DNA of 64,000 bases from Belnapia sp. F-4-1 (GTDB lineage Bacteria > Pseudomonadota > Alphaproteobacteria > Acetobacterales > Acetobacteraceae), in assembly GCF_000802185.1 (NCBI RefSeq), contig NZ_KN676113.1, positions 3,575,019 to 3,639,018 on the forward strand, in the 5' to 3' direction. The translations under genes and the position numbers were made by a program. Position 1 is the first letter of the stretch. Every line of letters starts with the position of its first letter. Below, piece after piece: positions 44,201 through 51,825 of this stretch. Under the pieces are notes generated by a model. It did no database searches and was not told where the DNA came from. It saw only the letters and a program-made list of their open reading frames with translations.

Positions 44201-45533
44201 GCTCGGGTTGGGGCTGGGCGGGTGGCGCGGCGGCGAGCAGAGCGCAGGCATTGGTGCCGCCGAAGCCGAAGCTGTTCACCCCGATCACCGCGCGGTGGCG
44301 GCGGCGCAGCGGCTCCGCCACGAGCGGCACGCGGAGGCCGAGGCCGGTGAAGTCGATCCCCGGGTTCGGCGTCTCATGATGGAGCGAGGGCGGGATCTGG
44401 CCGCGCTCCAGCATCAGCATCGCCTTCAGCAGGCCGACGATGCCGGCGGCGGGCTCGGTATGGCCGATATTGGTCTTGGCCGAGCCGATCGGCAGCGCCT
44501 CCGTCCGGTGGCGGCCGATGGCGGCGCCGATGGCGCCGGCCTCCAGCGGGTCGCCGGCGGCCGTCCCGGTGCCATGCGCCTCGAAATAGCCGATCCGGTC
44601 GGGTGCCACGCCGGATTCGGATAGGACCTGCTCGATCAGCCGGGTCTGGGCCGGGCCGCTCGGCAGGGACAGGCCCATGGTGCGGCCGGCGGCGTTCACG
44701 CCGGAGCCGAGGATGACGGCGCGAATCGCATCGCCATCGGCCAGCGCATCCTCGAGGCGCTTCAGCACCACCATGCCGCCGCCCTCGGCGCGGACGTAGC
44801 CATCGGCCCTGGCGTCGAAGGCGTGGCAGCGGCCCGTGGGCGAAAGCATCCCCGCCCGGGCGAAGCCGAGAAAGGGGAAAGGCGTGAGCAGCATGTTCGC
44901 GCCGCCGACCAGCGCCGCCGGGATCCGGCCGCCGCGCAGCGCCTCGCAGGCCCAGTGGAGTGCCACCAGGGCGGAGGAGCAGGCGGTGTCAATGGTCTGC
45001 GCCGGGCCGCGCAGGTCGAAGACGTTGCCGAGGCGGTTGGCGAGAATCGACAGCGCGCTGCCGGTCATGAAGTAGCGGTCGCCGCCCGCCGGTTCGGCGA
45101 GGCGGAGATCCCCGTAGTCGGTCAGCGAGCCGCCGATGAAGACGCCGGTGCCGCTGCCGGCGAGGCGCGAGGCGGGCAGGCCGGCATCCTCCAGCGCCTC
45201 GGCGGCAAGTTCAAGCAGCAGGCGCTGCTGCGGGTCCATCTCCGCCGCCTCGCGGGGTGAGATGCCGAAGGCGGCGGCGTCGAAGCCGGTGACGTCATCC
45301 AGCACGCCGGCGGCGAAGCTGTAGGACTTGCCGGGCTCGCCGCGGCGCGGATGGGCGAAGGCATCGCGGGTGCAGCGCTCGGGCGGGATGCTGGTGACGG
45401 CATCCCGGCCCTCCACCAGCAGGCTCCAGAAGGCCTCGGGATCGGGCGCACCGGGCAGGCGGCAGGCGGCGCCCAGGATGGCGATGGCGCCGTCCGGCCG
45501 GCGCCTCGCCTTCGCCTCCGCGGGCCGGCTCAT
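38259..45533 (-). CDS. Type I polyketide/fatty acid synthase (RkpA-like)
   Basis: A 2424-residue single-module multienzyme. Domain order: KS (Cys185 in DTACSSALVALH), AT (Ser629 in LGHSVGEIAAA), DH (His929 in ADHRLAGQPVLP; second acid in VRLDGALQ), a methyltransferase-like region (~1290-1520, motif VLEVAAGTGPLT at ~1351), ER (HGGSGAVGLAALQ at ~1853), KR (IGGTGGFGLATA at ~2055, Tyr in AAYVAANAG) and ACP (Ser2357 in LGLDSLGG). No thioesterase is seen. The full KR-DH-ER set predicts a saturated acyl chain, so it may act iteratively. Release is presumably by the AONS-like enzyme downstream. ATG 45533 overlaps the glycosyltransferase stop (ATGA). Confidence 0.9.
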   Translation of the reverse strand: MSRPAEAKARRRPDGAIAILGAACRLPGAPDPEAFWSLLVEGRDAVTSIPPERCTRDAFAHPRRGEPGKSYSFAAGVLDDVTGFDAAAFGISPREAAEMDPQQRLLLELAAEALEDAGLPASRLAGSGTGVFIGGSLTDYGDLRLAEPAGGDRYFMTGSALSILANRLGNVFDLRGPAQTIDTACSSALVALHWACEALRGGRIPAALVGGANMLLTPFPFLGFARAGMLSPTGRCHAFDARADGYVRAEGGGMVVLKRLEDALADGDAIRAVILGSGVNAAGRTMGLSLPSGPAQTRLIEQVLSESGVAPDRIGYFEAHGTGTAAGDPLEAGAIGAAIGRHRTEALPIGSAKTNIGHTEPAAGIVGLLKAMLMLERGQIPPSLHHETPNPGIDFTGLGLRVPLVAEPLRRRHRAVIGVNSFGFGGTNACALLAAAPPAQPQPEPGRQEAPLPPLLLSARSAAGLKALASRWQARLAATPPRALPALLRGAARHRDLLPHRLALRGADPARLAEGLAAWRAGESGAAAGTAGPPHGIAFVFSGNGAPWPGMAQAAFAASPRFRAALAEADAALAPLLGWSPAEQVEAGVSAEAVAATDRAQPLLFAIQHGIVAALAAEGVRPALCLGHSVGEIAAAAAAGLLPLPEAARLVVARSRHQQAMRGQGRMAALGCSAEAALPVLAECGPGLEIAAVNAPSAITVAGPVDALHRPSQAAAARRWSCIALDLDYAFHSAAMDPLREGLLADLAGLAPAAPAVPMISTVTTEPLAAADCTPTHWWRNLREPVRFLPAVEAAIRQGAGLFLEIGPNPILQSYLREALRQAGSEAGILASLTRRDLQGDPFPAVADRAFVLGADPRGGLAYDGPATRRGLPLTPFDRQPYWLAQTAEAIPIAQPLAEHRLLGFRRGNEPGLWTRHIDTELEPWLADHRLAGQPVLPAAAMAEMALAAALASHPEAPALELRDLAIHQPMPLEADASREIRVTLDAAGAFALASRRRLADEAWTLHAEARVAALPRLPDAAAEPSALPRRLDREALLALASRLGLDYGPAFQALEEVSVDAEAGLARARLARPAAAPPDAGFLLHPVRLDGALQALLGLLTEAPAEPGTGFVPVRIGRLVLRCGAEAPAAAAIRLTERGSRSAAADLVLRDATGGVVAVLEGCSFLRIRLPGRADPLEGAFRMALLPALGNEPAEPVDLAVPLAAALRQDAALDLTEASLLLEGFCAAAHAARGAAPATGPYARMLLEALAADGLAEQGPLGLHPVPAPDLPPAAEIWRQVLLEQPDLAQDLAWAALAAEQLPQVLAHRLAGEAGAPPPPQAAGYDRLARVLAEAVAAFAAAWPAARPLRVLEVAAGTGPLTAHLLRALAGCGRRVLLTAAPLPGQPPMPLPAVPEGIELTLRPWDPEGGDAPPLAADLVVGLAAGARLRRGTALLGPLRQGAAPGATLLLAEPLPGWLWNFCCGQEPGWCGAAPLAPAASWAAALPAEGWAAPLAEPLRAAPFPALLIGGRAAAGATLLAAPKLRRVALFADAAMAGLRPAVAAALQSRGATVSGGGLAEAAGLPPHALADSLVVALAGGRRPEEIAASLAALSRLGAAAEGSAAGFCIVTQGGQQPDGPGTRHEPGAAALFALGRVLANEHPGLKPRRIDLAPQLGPEQASRRLAAELLTEQDDEAEVTLTEAARLVPRLRPGLPPAPSPAGPQRLAIRQPGQLGSLHWEGFLPGMPGPGELARRIEAAGLNFRDVMWAQGLLPEEALLPGFAGPHLGMECAGVVEAVGGGVALRPGQRVFGVAPAALASHARTRAEALVPMPDGLDPVAAATIPVAFMTAVHALEELAQLEPGERVLIHGGSGAVGLAALQVALARGALVAASAGSPSRRAFLRAAGATLVLDSRDAGFADTLRATWPEGVDVVLNSLAGAAMERSLGLLRPFGRFIELGKRDFAEGSRVALRPLRRNATYFAVDIDELARARPARAARLLAGIAARLREGEIRPLPAASCPATEVEAAFRALQAGGHIGKLVVHPPAPGGQAEAASPLARAAEGTILVIGGTGGFGLATARWLAERGVRHLALLSRRGAAAPGADAAVRDIAARGATASLHACDATDAAALERALSEIRASCPPIRGIIHAAALTGDGAAALLDPARAAPVLTAKLAIADTLDRLTARDPLDLFLMYSSATVAVGNPGQAAYVAANAGLEALARRRRAAGRPAMAIGWGPIADAGMLAGDAAKVEILERRLGVAAMRAEEALAALPALLAADAAAPGLARITWPAACAALAILAEPGFEAVRGLAAPAGDAAGLRTRLRGLVESEALALLRETMAAELARILRLPAPSIGPEAPLARLGLDSLGGMELRTALEGRLGVAVALDGVGDGLTLDGLARRILARLQAGPRDDSAEALLAAHEPEASGLEDAA

Positions 45534-46819
45534 GCCAGGCTCGGCTCTCGGCTCGGCAGGGGCTGGGGCAGGGGCGCAGCCGCGGGACGGGGCAGGCCGA
45601 CGACCCGGTCGAGCAGCGTGTCCACCTGGTCGAAATGCTCGACCCATTGCGGGCGGGACCAATGGCGCAGCCGCGCGCATTGGGCGGCGCGCGCGGCCGA
45701 GTCCGGCGCGGCATAGGCCTCGATCCGCTCCATCCAGGCGGGGCCGTCGAGCGGGTCGAGGAATTCGGGCACGGTGCCGCCGACCTCGCGGAGCGGCGCG
45801 GTGTCCGAGCAGATCACCGGCGTGCCGAGGGACAGCGCCTCGGCGACCGGCAGGCCATAGCCTTCGACGAAGCTCGGGAAGAGCAGGGCGGTCGCGTTGG
45901 CAACCAGGCGGGATACCTCGGCATCGGGCGGGGTGCCGACCTCCTGCACGATGCCGCGCAGCAGGTCGCAGCGCTCCAGCAGGTCGACGACATTCTCGTT
46001 CTCCCAGCCGCGGCGACCGAGGACCAGCAGTTTCGGCGGAAGCGGGGTGCCGGGCAGCGCCAGGGCGCGATCCGCCATCTCGCGCCAGACATGCAGCAGC
46101 AGCAGGTGGTTCTTCCGCGGCTCGATGGTGCCAAGGCAGACGAAATAGGGCTCGGACGGCAGCAGGGCGGGCGGCGTCCGGGGTAGGTCCACGCCGAGCG
46201 GGGCGATGGCGAGCGGCGGCGCGGCGCGGCCATGGCGTGCCAGCCGTGGCAGCAGGGTAGAGGCGGTGAAGGCGGAATTGACGATGATCCCGTCCGCCAG
46301 TGCCGCCGTCGTCGCCACCCGCGCCGCATGGCGCGCCACCTGCCGGGTGCGGGAATATTCGGGATGGGTCAGCGGGATCAGGTCATGGATCAGGGGCACG
46401 AAGCGGGCGCCCGCGCGGCGCAGGGCGGCGATGGGTGCCTCGCTTTCCAGGGAGCGGTGCGAGACCAGGAGGAAGACGGCACGGCGGTGCGCCTCGATCC
46501 GGCTCTGCAACGCAGCCCGGCCGCTGCCGACGGCAAGGCGGGCGTGCAGCCTGGCGGCGATCCGCCTGGCGCGGGTAAGCGCGCCCTCGGCTTCGGGGCC
46601 GTGCAGCCAGGTCAGCTCCAATGCCTCGACCAAGGCGGCGACCAGCCGACGCGGAACCAGGCCGAACCAGCCCCAGCCGCTCTGGGCCGCGAAATCGCAG
46701 GAGGCTGGCGACTCGTCGAGCCACCGCTTGGCATAGGCCATTTCGACGCGATCGATACCGGAAGGGGAGGAGCGCCGGACGCAGGAGATCAGACGGGATA
46801 TATCAAGGATAGTATACAA
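45530..46819 (-). CDS. GT4-type glycosyltransferase
   Basis: A 429-residue GT-B enzyme. The N-terminus (ILDISRLISCVRRSSPSGIDRVEMAYAKRW) and LVSHRSLES are typical of capsule/LPS mannosyl- or glycosyltransferases; the donor site carries YFVCLGTIEPRKNHLLLL and the EX7E region FVEGYGLPVAEALSLGTPV. The start is TTG 46819, with GGAG 5 bases upstream. It is the first gene of the capsule-lipid operon and overlaps the PKS gene by ATGA. Sugar specificity cannot be inferred. Confidence 0.85.
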   Translation of the reverse strand: MYTILDISRLISCVRRSSPSGIDRVEMAYAKRWLDESPASCDFAAQSGWGWFGLVPRRLVAALVEALELTWLHGPEAEGALTRARRIAARLHARLAVGSGRAALQSRIEAHRRAVFLLVSHRSLESEAPIAALRRAGARFVPLIHDLIPLTHPEYSRTRQVARHAARVATTAALADGIIVNSAFTASTLLPRLARHGRAAPPLAIAPLGVDLPRTPPALLPSEPYFVCLGTIEPRKNHLLLLHVWREMADRALALPGTPLPPKLLVLGRRGWENENVVDLLERCDLLRGIVQEVGTPPDAEVSRLVANATALLFPSFVEGYGLPVAEALSLGTPVICSDTAPLREVGGTVPEFLDPLDGPAWMERIEAYAAPDSAARAAQCARLRHWSRPQWVEHFDQVDTLLDRVVGLPRPAAAPLPQPLPSREPSLA

Positions 46820-47140
46820 ATCTTCTCCGCCTGCGACGAGGTTGCGCTGCTGGCCGGTTCAGGTTCCCGCCTGGGTGGCTGGCGTCAGGGAGACATCATG
46901 GCATGAGGCGTACCGTTACGCATTCAAAATATTACGGTGCGATGCAGCATCGTCTACCTCAGGTTATGCAAAGGCCTTGGGTATCGCAAGGAATCAGGTA
47001 GTGGCAAGCTGGCTGAGCATCGTTTCCGGAGGCGGAAGGCTTCCCGCGGACTGCTGAATGGAAGATGAAGGTTACGGTGGCGGCAAAGCCCGTCGAAGGG
47101 GTTGCAGCCCGCTGCCCGACCCGTTAGGAAGCGCCGACCT
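46820..47140. other. 321-base intergenic region upstream of the capsule-lipid operon
   Basis: No gene is recognised. It is less GC-rich than its surroundings near 46905-47000 (for example TTCAAAATATTAC), as expected for a promoter region. It should hold the promoter of the minus-strand operon starting with the glycosyltransferase and the upstream part of the tRNA-Thr gene. No clear -35/-10 pair is visible. Confidence 0.45.
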
Positions 47141-47215
<75 letters not shown>

Positions 47216-47394
47216 TCCTATCCCTCTACACCCGCACCGCCCGTCGTCGCCGATCAAGGTGAGGCGGTCGGCTTCGTAGCAGCCGCTCTTGGCAGAACGC
47301 CTGGGTCCGGCGACGAAGCCTGCGCCGCTGCCGCCCACGAAAACGTATACCTTTGCGGCTTGCCGGCCTCGGCGAGGCAGGCCATGCCATCGGC

Positions 47395-47910
47395 ATGCCT
47401 GATACGCTTCGCTGTGCTGCCAGACTCCTCCTTCTCCTCCCGCTGATGGCCGGCCTGCCCGGCTGTGCGGTGCTGGTCGCCGAAACGGCCAGTACGGCCG
47501 CGGGCGTCACCGGCGCCGGGGTGTCGGATGCAGTTGGCGCCAATGCGGCGGCAACCACGGCGATCGGCCTTGGCGTCCAGGCGGTCGGGCGAGCTGGCCT
47601 TCAATATGCCCAGCGCCGGGCGCACGGGTCGGCGCAGGACGGCATCGCCCGGGCCGCGGGCCCGCTGCCGGTCGGCGGGGTCGCGCGCTGGTCGGTCAGC
47701 CACACGCTGCCGATCGAGCCCGACGAGCAGGGTGAGGTGACGGTCGCACGGCTGATCGGTGCCGGCGGGCTCGAATGCAAGGAAATCGTCTTCTCGGTCG
47801 ACCGGAAGCGGGAGCGCGGCTTCTACACCGCCACCATCTGCCGCGACGGCGAGGTCTGGCGCTGGGCCAGTGCGGAGCCGGCGACGGCGCGCTGGGGCTC
47901 GCTGCAATGA
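47395..47910 (+). CDS. Putative lipoprotein, paralogue of the next gene
   Basis: A 171-residue protein whose start ends in a lipobox (LLLLPLMAGLPGC). After a Gly/Ala-rich segment (VTGAGVSDAVGANAAATTAIG) it has RWSVSHTLPIEPDEQGEVTVARLIG, CKEIVFSVD and the ending AEPATARWGSLQ. The following protein repeats the same pattern, so the pair are paralogues. No domain is recognised. ATG 47395 opens the signal peptide; the stop overlaps the next ATG (ATGA). Confidence 0.65.
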   Translation: MPDTLRCAARLLLLLPLMAGLPGCAVLVAETASTAAGVTGAGVSDAVGANAAATTAIGLGVQAVGRAGLQYAQRRAHGSAQDGIARAAGPLPVGGVARWSVSHTLPIEPDEQGEVTVARLIGAGGLECKEIVFSVDRKRERGFYTATICRDGEVWRWASAEPATARWGSLQ

Positions 47911-48380
47911 GGCGGCTGGCGCTGGTGCTGCTGCCGCTGGTGCTCGCCGGCTGCAACCAAGCGGCGGATGTGGCAGGCGCGGTGGCCGGCGGCGGCGCGG
48001 CGCTGGCCAGCGGCAACCCGGCGCTCGCGATCGGCGTGGGCATCGGCGTGCGGGCGGCGACCGCTGCCGGCATCCGCTATGTGGTGCGGAGCCGGCATGG
48101 GGCGGAGCAGGATGAGGTGGCGGCGGTGATCGGCAGCCTCGCCCCGGGCGAGGTGCGGCGTTGGCGCATCCGCCACACCATTCCGCTCGGCAACGAGGAG
48201 GGCGAGGTGCGGCTGGTGCGGGAGATCGACAATGCCCTCGCCCCCTGCCGCGAGGCGCTGTTCTCGGTGGAGGAGGATGGCGGGCGGAAGTGGTTCCTCA
48301 CCACCGCCTGCCGTCAGGGCGAAAGCTGGAAATGGGCGGCAGCGGAGCCGGCGGTGCCGCGCTGGGGCAGCCTGCAGTAG
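47907..48380 (+). CDS. Putative lipoprotein, paralogue of the preceding gene
   Basis: A 157-residue protein with lipobox LVLAGC after a short leader. It shares with the previous protein the GIGVRAATAAGIRYV-like glycine-rich helix, RWRIRHTIPLGNEEGEVRLVREI, CREALFSVEED and the ending AEPAVPRWGSLQ. ATG 47907 is coupled to the preceding stop. The shared end and similar size suggest a tandem duplication. Envelope location is inferred from the lipobox. Confidence 0.68.
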   Translation: MRRLALVLLPLVLAGCNQAADVAGAVAGGGAALASGNPALAIGVGIGVRAATAAGIRYVVRSRHGAEQDEVAAVIGSLAPGEVRRWRIRHTIPLGNEEGEVRLVREIDNALAPCREALFSVEEDGGRKWFLTTACRQGESWKWAAAEPAVPRWGSLQ

Positions 48381-48389
48381 ACCCGCAAT

Positions 48390-48417
48390 GGGGGACCCCG
48401 CGGTGGCGGGATCCCCC
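48390..48417. terminator. Bidirectional terminator-like hairpin
   Basis: GGGGGACCCCGC and GCGGGATCCCCC form a 12-bp stem with one non-Watson-Crick position. It lies between the convergent lipoprotein gene (ends 48380) and tail-fibre-like gene (ends 48428). Confidence 0.6.
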
Positions 48418-48427
48418 GGGGCGCGGC

Positions 48428-48802
48428 TCAGTTCGGCGTCAGCACCAGCCCGGCGGCGTTGATCGTCACCGTCCCGGCGCCGGTCACCGCCGCCGCGCTG
48501 GCCAGCGCCGACCAGGTAAGCGGGTTGCCGCCGCTCGCCGCGTCGAACAGCCCGACATGGGTCAGCGTGCCGACCGCGGCGGTGAAGGTGAAGCGGATGG
48601 CGTCCGTGTTCTGCTGCGCGCCGGTGCCGCTGAAGGTCACTTTCTGCCGGGCATAGCCATTGCCCACCGGCTCGCCGGTCAGCCCGGACGGGTCGCTGCC
48701 GCCGGTGCCGAGGCCAAGAAAGACCTGGCTCGGAAGGGCTGGTCCGCGGGCGCAGAGCGCACGGCCGAGCAGGTTCTTCGCATAATCGGTCAGGTCAGCC
48801 AT
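48428..48802 (-). CDS. Phage tail fibre-like small protein
   Basis: A 124-residue protein. The N-terminus LTDYAKNLLGRALCARG, then SQVFLGLGTGGSDPSGLTG, GNGYARQKVTFSGTGAQ and TLTHVGLFDAASGGNPLTW are the usual layout of a family of small phage tail fibre/decoration proteins. ATG 48802 is chosen because it precedes this pattern; GGAG lies close upstream. It follows the spike gene, with the same orientation. Phage structural genes such as capsid or terminase are not present nearby. Confidence 0.7.
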   Translation of the reverse strand: MADLTDYAKNLLGRALCARGPALPSQVFLGLGTGGSDPSGLTGEPVGNGYARQKVTFSGTGAQQNTDAIRFTFTAAVGTLTHVGLFDAASGGNPLTWSALASAAAVTGAGTVTINAAGLVLTPN

Positions 48803-48851
48803 GGGATGCTCCTTGGGGTTGGATGAGGGAGGCAGGCGAAGCGCGCCGGCC

Positions 48852-51725
48852 TCAGCCGACGGCCTCGACCGAGAGCAGGCGAGCGACCCAGTTGACGGTC
48901 TTGCCCGCCTCGCCGGTGCCGCTGATGGCGAGGCCGCCATTGGTGGTGTCGGCATCGAGGATCAGCCGCCAGGCGGCGGCGCCGCTGTCGCCGATCCCTG
49001 GGGCGAAGCCAGTGCCGGCGGTGATGGGAGCGAGCGCCGGGCCGCTGCCGAGGGCGGTGCCGCCCACGAGCACCGTCGCCGCCACCGTGGCGCCGCGGCG
49101 GATAAGCAGGCTCGCCTCCCAACTCGCCGTGTCGCCGGCCGTGCCCGCGGTGCCGCCGACCTGACGGGCGAGGACCAGCAGCTTCAGCCGGTAGCTGCCA
49201 TTGGTCGGCAAGATCGCCTGATTGCTGCCGCCGGGCGCCAAGTTGTCGGCGGTCAGCCGCGTGGCGGTGGCATCCGTCGACTGCCGGCGAAGCACGAACT
49301 CACCCGCCTGCGCGTCCCCATTGACGCTGAACCGTCCCGCCGACCATGCGCCGCGGTTGATCGTCAGGCCCGTCGATGCCTGTTGCCCGCCCGGAACCCA
49401 GCTGGCGCCCGCGGAGGCCGAGTTGGTGTCTCCTCCGGCCACGACGCTGGTCGTCCCGAGCGCGGCGTTGTTGCGCCCGCCGCTGACGGTGGAATAGGCG
49501 CCGCCGGCTATCTGCGCCGCAGTGCTGCGAAACTGCTGCCAGTCCACCGCGCTGGCGCCGCGCGCATTGCCGCCGGTTGCGGCGTTGTCGGGCATCATGG
49601 CGCTGAGGGCGCCGCTGCCCTTCGGCCCCAGCACGAGGCCGATATTGGTGTCGCTCCCTTCTGCCAGCAGCGCCGCCGCCGTGCCGGCCGCGCTGCCGTA
49701 CAGGCCGAGCCGGTTCACCGCACTCGCCACAGGCGCGACCCGCACCGTCTCCAGACCATTGACCGAGAGCGACAGCGCCCCGGTCGCGGCGCGGGAAAGG
49801 CCGGTCGCCGCAGCGCCGGCGAAGCCGAGGCCGGGCGCTGCGGCCGTGCCGTCGGCGACGCTCGCCACCGCCCCGGCCACCGTGTAGTTCTGCGCCCTGA
49901 CAAAGGCAGTGGTGGCGATGGCCGTCGAGTTGTCGGTGCTCGCCGGCGTCGTCGTCCGCACGAGCCCGGTTCCCTTCGGCGCCAGGGTGATGCCAATCGC
50001 CGCGTCGCTGCCCTGGGCCGACAGCGTCACCGCGCCGCCTGCGACGCCGCCATCGGCGCGCAGCCAGTTCACCGCCGGGGCCGCCGCATTGCCGATGGCG
50101 AATGCCGTGGCGCCGTTCGCCTGCAACGCCACCGTGCCCGTGCCCTTGGCGGCCAGCTGGAGGCCGATATTGGCATCCGCGCCCTGCGCCTGCGCCGTGA
50201 CGGGGCTGCCGGTGGTGGCGCCGCCGATCAGCAGACGGTTCACAGTGCCGGCCGGCGTCGCCACTTCCAGCGCGTGGCCGCCCGGCGCGCCGCCAAAAGT
50301 GATGCCGCCCGCTGCGGTCGCCCGCAGCACCTCGGCGCCGCCGGCGGAGGCGGCGAGGCTGCCGCCGGCCGGCAGGAAGAGCCCGGTATCGACGCCGCCG
50401 ACCGCGAGTCCCGGCCGTGCCGCCTGGCCGGCCGGGGTGCCGCTGGCGAGCACCGCATTGGTCCCGGCGTTGACAACAAGCCCGCCATTCTCGAGCAGCG
50501 GCGGGGTGCCGAGGTAGACAGCGTTCGGCGTCGCTGCGCCGCTATCGGCGATATGGATCGCTGCCGCGCCGTTGTTCCGCGTGTTGAAGCGGGTGCAGCG
50601 GAGCGAGAAGATGTCGAGCCGGTTGCCCGTGCTGTTCACCCAGATCGCGCTGTCCTCCACCGCATCGGTGCGGAGGTTTCCGATCTGCACCCGGGTGTTC
50701 GAGCCGTCCACCTGGATCGCCGCCGAGCCCGGCAGGGGTGCGCCGGCGGCGTTGAAGATCTCGTTGTGCGATGTGAAGTTGGCGACCTGGCCGTCCGTGC
50801 CGGAGCCTTCCACCCAAATCCCGTACTTCACGAAATCCGCATAGGCCTGGCCGATGTAGAATTTCGTCGTCACACCGCTTTCAGAGCTGCCGAAGCGGAA
50901 CATGCTGCGGTAACCGAGGACGAAGGCCTGGTCGATGAAGACGCCGTCGCTGCGGCGAAAGACCATTGCATCCGCATTGGCCTGCTGCCAGGCGAGAATG
51001 AAGGCGTTCGAGCTCCAGAAATTCCAGAAATGCACGCTGTGGATGCGCGGGATGTCGTAGCACTGGTCGACCTCGACGCCCGTGGTGAAGACCTGGGCGC
51101 GCAGGCGGCGGATGTCGAGCCGGCCTGAATTCCGGCAGAAGATTCCCTTGTTGACGTTGCAAAGGAAGACATTGTCGAAATCGACGCCGCCGAAGCAGTC
51201 CTCGATGCGGAAGACGTAGTCGTAGGCCGTCGGTGCCCAACCGCTGACCTGCGCCGCGCCGTGCGTCTGTTGCACGGCGATGTCGCGCAAGCCGGCGCCC
51301 CGGCGGTTGACGCCGGTGAAGGTGAAGGGGGTGAAGCCCGTGGTGTTGATGCGCAGCCAAGTGCCCTGGCCGGCACCGGGCCCCTCGGTGAAGCCCGCAC
51401 CCTGGAGGCGGATGGTGGCGCCGTTCAGCACCACCGGCGAGGCGATGCGGTAGACCTTCGGGCCGAGGAAGAGCGTCCCGCCGCCCTTCGTCTTCAGGTC
51501 GTCGATGGCGGCCTGGAAGGCGGGGCCGTCATCGGTGCTCCCGTCGCCCTTGGCGCCGTAGTCGCGCACATGGGCGCCACGGTCGACGAGCACCGCGCCG
51601 CGCAGTTGCGCGAGGGTGGCGCGGCGGGTCTCGGTGGTGCTGCCGCTGGCTTGCACCAGCGGGGCGAGGTCCGTATCGCCGAGGGTGCTGGCCGCGGGCA
51701 GCTCGCTGATCCTTGCGTCGGGCAT
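48852..51725 (-). CDS. Right-handed beta-helix tailspike/pectate lyase-like protein
   Basis: A 957-residue protein. The N-terminus ISELPAASTLGDTDLAPLVQ and RATLAQLRG is phage tail protein-like. RDYGAKGDGSTDDGPAFQAAI begins a pectate-lyase superfamily/GH28-like beta-helix (residues ~50-470). Next come three ~35-residue repeats of the form VNxL...GSDxxIGxxLxPKGTG near residues 495, 552 and 670, a YadA-head-like part (YSTVSGGRNNAALG), and a C-terminal end typical of fibre tips (WRLILDADTTNGGLAISGTGEAGKT). It may bind or cleave a surface polysaccharide. No signal peptide is seen. Confidence 0.72.
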   Translation of the reverse strand: MPDARISELPAASTLGDTDLAPLVQASGSTTETRRATLAQLRGAVLVDRGAHVRDYGAKGDGSTDDGPAFQAAIDDLKTKGGGTLFLGPKVYRIASPVVLNGATIRLQGAGFTEGPGAGQGTWLRINTTGFTPFTFTGVNRRGAGLRDIAVQQTHGAAQVSGWAPTAYDYVFRIEDCFGGVDFDNVFLCNVNKGIFCRNSGRLDIRRLRAQVFTTGVEVDQCYDIPRIHSVHFWNFWSSNAFILAWQQANADAMVFRRSDGVFIDQAFVLGYRSMFRFGSSESGVTTKFYIGQAYADFVKYGIWVEGSGTDGQVANFTSHNEIFNAAGAPLPGSAAIQVDGSNTRVQIGNLRTDAVEDSAIWVNSTGNRLDIFSLRCTRFNTRNNGAAAIHIADSGAATPNAVYLGTPPLLENGGLVVNAGTNAVLASGTPAGQAARPGLAVGGVDTGLFLPAGGSLAASAGGAEVLRATAAGGITFGGAPGGHALEVATPAGTVNRLLIGGATTGSPVTAQAQGADANIGLQLAAKGTGTVALQANGATAFAIGNAAAPAVNWLRADGGVAGGAVTLSAQGSDAAIGITLAPKGTGLVRTTTPASTDNSTAIATTAFVRAQNYTVAGAVASVADGTAAAPGLGFAGAAATGLSRAATGALSLSVNGLETVRVAPVASAVNRLGLYGSAAGTAAALLAEGSDTNIGLVLGPKGSGALSAMMPDNAATGGNARGASAVDWQQFRSTAAQIAGGAYSTVSGGRNNAALGTTSVVAGGDTNSASAGASWVPGGQQASTGLTINRGAWSAGRFSVNGDAQAGEFVLRRQSTDATATRLTADNLAPGGSNQAILPTNGSYRLKLLVLARQVGGTAGTAGDTASWEASLLIRRGATVAATVLVGGTALGSGPALAPITAGTGFAPGIGDSGAAAWRLILDADTTNGGLAISGTGEAGKTVNWVARLLSVEAVG

Positions 51726-51767
51726 CGGGCTCCGGTCCGGATGTGCAGGCGGTGGAAACCGCCTGCG

Positions 51768-51802
51768 GATGGGGGATGGGGGATGGGGGATGGGGGATGG
51801 GG
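51768..51802 (+). repeat. GGGGGAT heptamer tandem repeat (G-quadruplex-prone)
   Basis: Four perfect copies of the 7-base unit GGGGGAT (51771-51798), followed by GGGG. Further G-runs follow to 51820. It lies in the 100-base gap between the two tail-module genes. With four or more runs of five Gs it satisfies the simple rule for a G-quadruplex. Confidence 0.85.
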
Positions 51803-51825
51803 AGGGCGGGGAACGGGGAGGGCGG

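Noticed and set aside
38295-44624. A 2109-codon open frame antisense to the PKS gene, and many other long antisense frames
   Set aside because: Long open frames arise on the opposite strand of high-GC genes; this one has no family motifs, and the PKS frame on the minus strand is rich in conserved domains.
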